Made by a program: the position numbers and the translations under genes. A DNA stretch of 64,000 bases. Source: Apostichopus japonicus (lineage: Eukaryota; Echinodermata; Holothuroidea; Aspidochirotida; Stichopodidae). How positions within the stretch are numbered: position 1 is the stretch's first letter; each line of letters begins with the position of its first letter. The stretch is taken from contig NC_092573.1 of the NCBI RefSeq assembly GCF_037975245.1, positions 17,226,265 through 17,290,264 on the forward strand. Reading direction: 5' to 3'. Positions 55,978 through 64,000 of the stretch are shown here, piece by piece. The notes under the pieces were generated by a model. That model searched no databases, was not told the DNA's origin, and saw only the letters and a list, made by a program, of their open reading frames with translations.

Positions 55978-58448
55978 GCAGACGGCCATCCCTACATAGC
56001 GAATGCCGGAGGATTTTGGTTGTGTTAAAAAAAGAAGTTGAATTTCACAAACTCACAGGATGGTGAGCAGCCAAATTTTGACGGGAGGGTGGGGGGTGCG
56101 GGAGGGTAGGTGGAGGAAACTAATGGAGATGGAGGAGCGGGTAACTGTATTCGTACATGGTTAGTCATAGCCTATTTTTAACGACACAATGCTTAATTTT
56201 TCAAATCACTTTCTAAATGCCTATTTTTGACAAGGTTAATTGCCACATGGGAAGCTTCTTTGTACCAGAATGGATAACAGGTATGCTAGTCTGTGGGGAA
56301 ATTAATAAGGTAGTTATGTTTTAGAAAGTACCATTTTAAGGACATTGGGAAAATATATGAGGAAAATAATTGGACTAAATTGTCCCTATAAGAAGTATCA
56401 GTAATGTACCCATTACACAGTGGTTTTCACTCATTGCCCACTGCAGCTATGCTCTAGCCACTTGTTTTAGTTACTGTTTTGTGTTCTGCTACAATGTAGC
56501 TACATGATGTTTACCAAGTTACACTGCTGGTATACTTCATTCAAGTGAAATACTGCTATACTTTACAGTTTATATGTAGTTATATACAACCATCTCAGTT
56601 GCGGCGACACAGTTCAAATCTAAAGGTTAGCATAACAACATCCTCTACCAGGGTCAGTATTGTATCTACCAGTGTAACACTGTGTACAGAAGAATTACAC
56701 ACTGCTTAGGAGTCTCCTTATAATGTTTAGAGCGTTCTCCATATCGGATAATTAGCCACAGGTGAACAGAGGGAGGATGAAGTAAGTGAGGTGGGGGGGG
56801 GGGGGGGAGGACAAGAAAGGAGATGGAATTTCGAGAGGAACTTTTTGTGCAAGTATTTCTGTTACCATTAAAATGTTCATATCATATTATTATATCATGT
56901 AATGTTAATTTTAACACACAATTGACAAACAAGGGCAGAGCTTTAAATTTTAAACCTCCATCTATTGTTAATTGCAACAATTTTACATAAACCTTTTATA
57001 CTTCAATACGACATGCAAATTACGACCATAAATAAAAATGGGTTAAGCAGAGAATGAATTTTATACGTCAACTTAATTACTACATCCTTGCAAGAAAAGT
57101 CCATCAAAATTCATTCAAATGTCTCTATAATAATCGATCTCTATCATAAAAAATTGTCCATTTTTGTCCTTTATATAATAGCATCTTGTTTTTCTTTCAC
57201 TAATGACATTTCAAGGCCATCAAATGACACACTACAGTATAAACTGATGAATAATTAACCAAGAGTGACTTGGCAATTTGTATTAAACAAGTAATTGAGG
57301 CAGATAAACATGTAAACACTCTAATCCTGCACGTAATGGTTAAAGTTCAACTCTTTGAGGCCACTTCCAAAAATATCACTAACAAAGGAGTGTGGGGGTG
57401 CAAGGTTTGTGGGATATCGTTATCTTTTTACCGACTGAGACTTTGAGTAAGAACCCTTTATCTTAATGTACTTACTCCCTGTGTCATTCACATTGTTTTG
57501 AATTTTTAAGAAATCTGAATTTCTCTGAAAGGAATACTTTGCAAGTTTCATTATTATATTAAATATGGATGACAACAAGTGGATATTGCCTAGTAAACAC
57601 TGATGAATTGCTTTTCTTTTGTCAAAATCATCTGGAATGTTACACACAAAAATAGGGGAAAGTTCATCTGATCATGCCAAAGACATTTGAAAAGTACAAC
57701 ATAGTCAATTTTTTTCCTTGTTGCATTTAGGTGCTTTTCATCATTTTCCATATTTGGGATCCTATGCCGTTGCTTGCAAGCATTTTTGACAAAAGAACAC
57801 CCGAATGTAACAAGGAGACTAAACGTGTGATCAGGAAGGGAAGTCTCTAGATTTTATAGAAATGATATTATAAATATTAGTACTATTGAGAACATGGCTG
57901 ACAAACATACACAAACATATGTGCATAATATCTTGTATCAGCACAGAAGGGCTAGAGGAAAAAACTATTTTTTCAAAAGAAGAATAAACTCACACTGGCC
58001 TCGATTACACTACCCCCTCAGCCACCCCAAAAGCCCCCCCCCCCCAAAAAAAAACCCCATTGAAAAATGAATAGAGAATACATTTTTCATTTAACTAGAG
58101 CAAAAGACTTCTTAAGGATGACAAGGAAAAGAGAAGGGGAGGGGAAGTGGGTAGGCACAACCATTTCCCAAGCAGAATTTTTAGATTCCTTCTTTTTCTG
58201 AGTGGGGGGTGGGTTGGGGGGTCCTGGAGGGATTTGTATTGATGATTTATGCTTATACCACATACTGCTTACAACAGGAGTGACTTCAAAATGTTTAACA
58301 TCATCCATGGTCACTTGTACCGATCTATCATTGGCATTAGTGCACTGTTAAAATATCTAGCTAATAGATGGGATAGACTTGGTCAAGTTTAACATCACAC
58401 ATTGTCTCTAACAAATGGTTTGTACTCTCTGCGATATGATAAACTGTT
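55978..58448. other. Gene-free region downstream of AP3B
   Basis: Expected to hold the AP3B 3' untranslated region on the minus strand. I found no convincing poly-A signal placement. G-run at about 56791-56807 and C-run at about 58036-58045. No RNA genes seen. Confidence 0.4.
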
Positions 58449-58744
58449 TTAACTACTTAATGCTCTCCTGATGTCTTTAGTTAACATGCTACCTATGACC
58501 ATCTTCTCGCAGTTAACCATTATTTTTGATCTGCTATCGTCGACGTTACCGATGGATATGAGGACAATGCTTCCGGTGGAGATGGTCCGTCCGGCAAATC
58601 TTTGTACCTTTTCGTTTGGATCACTGACGGGGACTACCTGGATGTTTGCGACACGACCGACTGCTAACGATAAAGCCTTAGAATCACTTTTGGCTGCAGC
58701 GATCTTGACTTGATCAGAGGCTTCGTTCATCCCTTTCAATTTAG
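58449..58744 (-). CDS. AP-3 complex subunit beta, last coding exon
   Basis: Completes the protein and includes the stop TAA (58449-58451). It encodes KGMNEASD, then a beta-rich segment with QRFAGRTISTGSIVLISIG and ends NCEKMVIGSML...RRALSS, matching the extreme C-terminus of animal beta-3 adaptins. The acceptor is an AG before 58744 (alternative AG giving 58732); I prefer 58744 because it keeps the length of the QGx(3)GMNE junction known from the family. A TACTAAC branch-point-like word lies close upstream, which fits the alternative acceptor better, so the start is uncertain by 12 bp. Confidence 0.85.
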
Positions 58745-60219
58745 CTTTATGTTAGTAATGGATAAAGTAGAGGAAAAAAAAAAGAATATTTTGTGGTCTT
58801 GATGAGGACTAGGAATATTTGTTGCAAACAACAACACAATGGATCTATAAAACATTGATGACTCTTACTAAAAAGATTAAAACGATAAATAATGCACATA
58901 GTAATGGAAGATCTGTTTAATCTCTCTCTTTTAAAACTAATAAGCCAGACACTAATCCCAAGATCCAGTGGTTTACAACTTTTAAATCATAAATTGATTA
59001 CAAAAGTACATTTTATCCCCAAATTGACGCATGTATTTCTACTTTGACATTTCCAACTTCCATCGTTTACTTCAATTTACATCGTTAACTACATTTTTGG
59101 ACAAGTCATGTTATTCCAGATAAACATACTTACAAAATACATAAAATATTCACCAATTACAAAGATTATTGATGTTTCACACAAAATAAAGACAATATTG
59201 TGCCACACAAATTCAAAGTAATGTTTTCATTTCCCTTTGACAAATCTAAGATTTTTTTTTTGTGTGCACAATTTTACCCTTCATGGTGAAAATTTGTCTG
59301 GATTTAATCATATTTTCATTCATTTTCATAGTATTCATATCTTCAGGTAACTGTACTTGTACCACTAAATTCTGGCAAATTCAATGAAAATTGTAAAACT
59401 TAAATAAAAAAGTTGTTTTTGTTTATTTGTTTGTCACTTTGCACTGAAATATGCAGCTTTGATTGCTGTGTACCTATTGTTTGCTTGTTTTTTTGCTAAT
59501 TTAAAACGATCACTTTGATAAATTGGTCATTATCTCTTGTTATCAACTAGAAAACAATTGAAACAATAGCCTGTGGGGGCTTGGCTTTCTAAACTTGGCA
59601 ACTGGATCACACAGTCAACACTTCAAAATACTGGCTGTAGCTAACTTGATAACAGTGTTGAGGAATGAGGTTAACTGTAAGATGGATAAAGCAGTAAAAA
59701 ACAAGAGAGAGAGAGAAGGAGAAAGAAACAAAACAATGTAGGGTTTTAGAGTTAGCCGAACATCTTGCTATAGATTGTTCTGTTTGTTCCTTACACATAC
59801 CCTTGGATTGTAGGGCATTGTCACTAATTGATAATGGATGACCAAATTAACCTTGAAATGCTGAACTCGAAGACCCGCAACAGTTTAACAAAAACACTGT
59901 CAATTTTTTCACATTTTACAGGAAATTTATTTGGGATTTTAAAAATGAGGTTTGAAATTATTTACTTTTTCTTATAAGGTTTCCAAGTGTTCTTGTTATA
60001 CTGTACTATTCTGCAAGAATATTGTTTCAAACAAAAGATATTTTCCATCTCCCTGTTTGTGGATTTGAACACTTTTTTGGACAGGATATAATCTATGATC
60101 GCTTAGTTCACTTGCCACATTGAGTTTTACGATTTATACCTCAAACGGAAACCTGAAATGACAGATAGTTTGAAATGTTCAAATCATTTCTTCATATTCT
60201 TCTTGAAAAGTAGTTTTAC
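58745..60219 (-). other. AP3B intron
   Basis: 1.47-kb intron: donor GTAAAAC at 60219, acceptor AG at 58745-58746. AT-rich, no repeats recognised. Confidence 0.75.
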
Positions 60220-60317
60220 CTTGTTGTTTAAAAAACTCAGCTTCATTGATTGTAACAGGCTGTATAAGCTCTCCCACAGGGGCCTTTACTGTGACATTAA
60301 ACTGACGTAAAATTGTG
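60220..60317 (-). CDS. AP-3 complex subunit beta, penultimate coding exon
   Basis: 98 bp with acceptor CTCGCAG and donor CAAG/GTAAAAC. It encodes FNVTVKAPVGELIQPVTI followed by NEAEFFKQQ, the conserved stretch preceding the GMNE block in beta-3 adaptins. Starts with one base that completes a Ser codon begun in the previous exon and leaves one base for the next, so the phases agree on both sides. Confidence 0.9.
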
Positions 60318-61218
60318 CTGCGAGGTAAAGACAGGAGGAGATATGAAAACAAGTTAGGAAATGTGTTGGAAATAATGACAAATATTTCAATAAAGTACTG
60401 ATGTCCACATCTTTCTATGTTCAATGGTGGTAATCTAGACACCTCATGAACAAGCAATTGGGAAGACATGGTTTCTAAATATGCATATTACGTTAAATGG
60501 TAACATGATAAGTCTTACCAAGCTGTATGACACAAGTGGACACATTTCAATTTAACAAAGGAATATGTGTGGAGTACAAACCATATATTTACCAAACTTA
60601 GTAGTTTAGAAACAGTTTCATACAATCACGAAAATTTTGCATCAGAAAAATTCACTACAGTGCTTTACTACAGTGCATCAGTTTTATCATTGGCAATCCA
60701 TTCATTTCATTTCATTGGTAATTCATCTAATTTGATCAGCTTTTGTCTCCTCTGGTAGACGTTGGTGTATGGCGTATCTGAACTTTATAGTTAATTAAAG
60801 GGATATTCAGATGGCAGTGTGACACTTAAATGGAATATTCTAGACTGTGAATTGAAAACCTCATCTCAATATCCTGTTCCTAACTCTGGATATGTTAAAT
60901 GTTAAGTATTATTTTAATCCAGGAAGTGGATCAGAGAAAGGTGGTCTGTGTGGCATCCAGCGATAGCATTAACACCTGGAGTGCATTAATCATGTGAGTA
61001 ACGCACGCTAGACCGTTGATAACCCCGTTCATTCATACACTACCATTTGTGTGGGGGGAAAAATCATAAAACAAAACATTTTTGGTTACATATAACCAAA
61101 GATTTATTAAAGTGATGCCCCGTAATTTTACCGTGCATTACTCACAGGATTAACCACGGTCAGCTGACCTGAATGGACCAATAGGATTTAGGAATCTTTA
61201 CTAAGTATGAATGAATAC
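60318..61218 (-). other. AP3B intron
   Basis: 0.9-kb intron, donor GTATTCATTC, acceptor CTCGCAG. AT-rich, no repeats recognised. Confidence 0.75.
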
Positions 61219-61354
61219 CTGATTTCGAATGTCGCAGGTTGAGTGGTATCTCTGAAGTCAATCCCCATGGTAACTGTGGCAGAATCACCAATCAATAAGT
61301 TATTTATATCTGGGAATGGATGCATGCTCATGCCAGAGCCCAGCTTCTTTTCAC
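61219..61354 (-). CDS. AP-3 complex subunit beta, exon third from the end
   Basis: 136 bp encoding GEKKLGSGMSMHPFPDI and, further on, TVTMGIDFRDTTQPATFEI. The GIDF(x)D(S/T)TQ block is a family hallmark. Acceptor TTGGTTTAG, donor ATCAG/GTATTC. Phase 1 in, phase 2 out, consistent with the neighbours. Confidence 0.9.
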
Positions 61355-61770
61355 CTAAACCAAGAAAAAGTACAAGATGAAGAAGTAAGAAAAAAATGTC
61401 AACGGCAGGATAATTTATTGCAGAGGATGGAATAAAAAAGAGAACGAAAGTGGAAGAATGGCGACGCTAGAAAGTGACACCTTTCTCATACAAATAAAAT
61501 TCTACATTTCTAGCTGTTAGTTGCACCCTCCTCCAGTGATGTTTGTTCCTAGTTTCCGGCAAAGATCCCAAGTGAAAGTTTCGTCAGGACTTGACAGCGA
61601 GCACACAATTCCTGATATGTAAAGAAAAAGATCTGGTTCTGCAAAAACCATCATTATTTCTGTAAAGCAATATGAAACTTTTCTTTGGTAAAACGACCTC
61701 AGCATTTATTTCACTTTGTTTTCTCAGTTAGTGACAATTTGGCTATCTCAAAACATTGCGATTAACTTAC
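61355..61770 (-). other. AP3B intron
   Basis: 0.4-kb intron with donor GTAAGTTAAT and acceptor TTTCTTGGTTTAG-like tract. Confidence 0.75.
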
Positions 61771-61951
61771 CGACTTGTATACAAGAGATGACATTTGCAT
61801 TCTGGTTCTTGAAGGTGATCTCAACGGAGACCATACTGGGCGAGTATGAGCAGGCTGACCTGGGAAAGCGATAGGTGGCAGATAACCCCTGGGTGTTCAT
61901 TCTATTCAACAGCTCATATGTAGCATCTGACGAGAATGCAGAAGACGTGAC
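61771..61951 (-). CDS. AP-3 complex subunit beta, exon fourth from the end
   Basis: 181 bp encoding YELLNRMNTQGLSATYRFPR and SPSMVSVEITFKNQNANV. This is the beginning of the conserved C-terminal (appendage-like) beta-3 domain, where a short LLxRM...GL.A.Y.F.R segment precedes a beta-sandwich core. Acceptor GTGTCCTAG, donor GTCG/GTAAGT. Enters in phase 0. Confidence 0.9.
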
Positions 61952-63736
61952 CTAGGACACAAAAAATAAATGAGGAACGTTGAAGATCTGGTCTAATTCT
62001 GTTTAATTGGTCAGTCTACAAAGATGTCCTATGACATGCTTGGTATTAACCTAATTCCATTGGGTGATAATGTTAAACAACAAGAGCCCAAGGGCACTGT
62101 GGTTCCTTGCGTAGGGGTATATGACAATACACATAACATTATCATAGCAAGATTGGGCTCAAATAGTCCAATAATTGTGGTCCTACATGTACCCATAAAG
62201 TAACCAACACTATAGCCAACACTTTCTTGATCACAAATTGTGATCGGATTTTTGATCGGAATGCACTTTTGAGATCTGAATATGGCGTCAAAAATGTAAG
62301 AAATATACAGTCACCTACAAGCAGGTCAAAAAATATGATAACATTGGTGAAATCAGATCTCATGACCGTTAAGTTTGAAAATGTTCCACCACCCCATTCA
62401 CAACTTGTCCCAAAATATCAATTGTGTCACACCTTGGCACTGGGAGTTATTGCATTAAATGTCTGAAAATTAACTTTGAACTCGTATAACTTCACACACA
62501 AAGCTCACCCGGGTGTCAACATTTTGACATTTTTGATCGGAAGGTACCTTTGATATCCAGATCAAGCATCAAAACCAAAAATTTTCTTTTTCGCCCATTT
62601 TCTCCTAAAATAAGCACATTTTTTCTAAATATGCACATTTTTTTCTAATGTGACCTTTGACCTTTGTTTCAGATGTAGTTTGATCTCCTGATCAACACGA
62701 CAAGTCTGTACAGCCATCCTTACTCCGACCGAAAACTTGGACCCCATATAACTTCACACACAAAGGCCACACGGGGGATCAACCTATTGACATATATGAT
62801 CAGAAGGTACCTTTGACATCTGAAAATAGCATCAAAACTGTAAAAATCCCCAAAACATTTAAAGGTCACCAGAGGTCAAATTGAGGTCAAGAGTCACCCA
62901 GATGCAGGCCGACAATTGGATTACATTGAAGCAACTCCCAACCCTACCAGACAATTCGTTCTCAAGTTATCGCAAAAATACTCTTTTTTTAACATTAATT
63001 GACCTTTGGTGACCTCCTTTTACATGAATGTTAAGTTTCAAAATGTTCCCCTAACCAGTTCATAAATTGTCCCAAAATATCAACCTTGTCGCACATTGGC
63101 ACTGGGAGTTATTGCAGTTTTAATATTTGTAGTTTTTGGCCTCTCACTGACCTTTGCTGACCTTCACAGGCACCAAAAACAATAGGGCACACCTTCTCAC
63201 TATGGCGGATCTATATACCAAGTTTCAGTTAAGTCCAACTTTCCCTTGTTGAGTTACAGTGTACCCAAGCAAGTGTCACAAACGCACACACAGACACGCA
63301 TACACGCCAACCTGACTACATAGGTTCCTTTTGCTAAAGCAAGGAACCAAAAATAGATCTAGTAAGTAGAGGCTGTTGCAACCAAAGCCCTCAAATGTTG
63401 TCTGGGAGGTTGGTGATTCAGATTCAGAATTTGTATGGTTTTTCTAGTCACATCACACCTTGGCCAATATGACAGTACTTTCATCCCCACCATCAGAACT
63501 ATTTTGATATTTCTTGTAGTTTATTTCAAAGTTGTTCTTTTTAATCATGCAGGGTTAAGCTGATGTTTTCTTCTTCTTTTGTAAGTGGTCCACTAATAGT
63601 TGGTGACACTGTGACATCTCATCTTGGCCAATATGACAAGCCTTTCATCCCCCACAATCAGGACAATTTTGATATTCCTTGTAGCTTATATCGTAATAAT
63701 GATCGGATTGAAGTCTCCATTGACTGGTGTACTTAC
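61952..63736 (-). other. AP3B intron carrying a reverse-oriented dispersed repeat
   Basis: 1.8-kb intron: donor GTAAGTACAC, acceptor GTGTCCTAG. Most of it (62079-63348) is a copy of the AGGTCA-rich repeat. In transcript (minus-strand) orientation the repeat reads in its forward direction. Confidence 0.8.
62079..63348 (-). repeat. AGGTCA-rich dispersed repeat inside an AP3B intron
   Basis: Begins AACAAGAGCCCAAGGG and ends with the terminal hairpin GGTTCCTTTTGCTAAAGC... (63323-63348), the reverse of the 14817 copy, shortened by having fewer internal units. Contains a perfect DR1 (TGACCTTTGACCT, 62651-62663). No target duplication is evident at the ends. Confidence 0.75.
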
Positions 63737-63840
63737 AGATGGCTTATCAGTCAGTGAAAGCCCTTGTAGATCAGTGGCAAGAGTAGGAGTCAGCATCGAC
63801 CCTGATGTGGCTCTGTTATCAACAGACAGATTGGGTCCAA
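63737..63840 (-). CDS. AP-3 complex subunit beta (first exon in window; gene continues to the right)
   Basis: The beta-3 large subunit of the AP-3 adaptor works with delta, mu-3 and sigma-3 to sort cargo from endosomes/trans-Golgi to lysosomes and lysosome-related organelles. This 104-bp exon encodes the low-complexity linker NRATSGSMLTPTLATDLQGL then SLTDKPS; the 'L..DL.GL.L' word before the C-terminal domain is shared with vertebrate AP3B1/AP3B2. Acceptor TTGTTTTAAG, donor CCATCT/GTAAGT, phase 2 in, phase 0 out. The five exons (63840 to 58449) join in frame to about 270 C-terminal residues, including the whole conserved C-terminal domain. The adaptin N-terminal trunk, about three quarters of a typical 1,000-1,100-residue protein, must lie beyond 64000. 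No lesions seen; an active gene is likely. Confidence 0.85.
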
Positions 63841-64000
63841 CTTAAAACAAAAGATATTGAAATAGTTAATAAGAGGACAGCAAAAGAATATTAAAAGATT
63901 GCAACCGTACTCTCAACATGTTGCTCAATTATCTGTTCCAATATTGGTTTTATTTTGTATTGCATTTATTTGCTTTTTTTTATTATTTGTAAAATACAGA
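63841..64000 (-). other. AP3B intron, partial
   Basis: AT-rich sequence upstream of the 63840 exon. No further exon is recognised before the window ends. Confidence 0.6.

Overview
The window looks like nuclear DNA of a metazoan, most likely a marine invertebrate. It has spliced genes with long introns, no operons, an AT-rich background and a very dense load of DNA transposons, satellites and retroelement remains. The repeat style (hAT-type elements ending in CAGTGGCGTAG-like termini with poly-G/poly-C runs) and TTAGGG-like remnants would fit a deuterostome such as an echinoderm. That placement is a weak impression, not a result.

Only one host gene is clearly supported. The last five coding exons of the AP-3 adaptor beta subunit (AP3B) lie on the minus strand between 63840 and 58449. 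All splice sites are GT/AG and all phases agree, giving about 270 C-terminal residues. The 5' part of the gene lies beyond the right edge. A second coding signal is a tandem pair of THAP-domain exons on the minus strand at 12.59-13.03 kb, with a different lesion in each copy. A 109-codon ORF at 55.6 kb is a weak candidate.

The rest is mobile and repetitive DNA. From left to right: a satellite (2.5-4.65 kb) split by a PIF/Harbinger element with a TTA duplication; a CTAAGACC minisatellite; a foldback element with 16-bp repeats (5.6-6.3 kb); a truncated LINE (7.4-8.0 kb); a 1.84-kb element with perfect terminal repeats and about 37 CTTAAG palindromes (8.56-10.40 kb); a 4.5-kb nested complex (14.67-19.20 kb); a solo LTR carrying an 861-bp inserted element (22.5-23.5 kb); telomere-like and 34-bp arrays (23.9-25.3 kb); a run of hAT-type elements (25.9-37.3 kb); a quiet single-copy-looking stretch (37.3-42.0 kb); more nested elements (42.1-44.0 kb); a GATATC array in exact 21-bp register (44.2-44.5 kb); a decayed Ty3/Gypsy element with its 3' LTR (45.0-48.25 kb); and a triple-nested complex (52.4-54.6 kb).

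Many of the DNA elements were delimited by reading the target-site duplications (TSDs) directly: 8 bp for the hAT-type elements and 3 bp for Harbinger. This gives a relative order of insertion, and one case is confirmed by a paralogous empty site inside the window. The most unusual theme is a set of unrelated-looking, ORF-less, terminally inverted elements whose interiors are regular arrays of short motifs. These include palindromic hexamers (CTTAAG, GATATC, ATCGAT-like) spaced 21-23 bp apart, and 16-bp or 12-bp units. Two of the palindrome families share closely related terminal sequences although their core hexamers differ.
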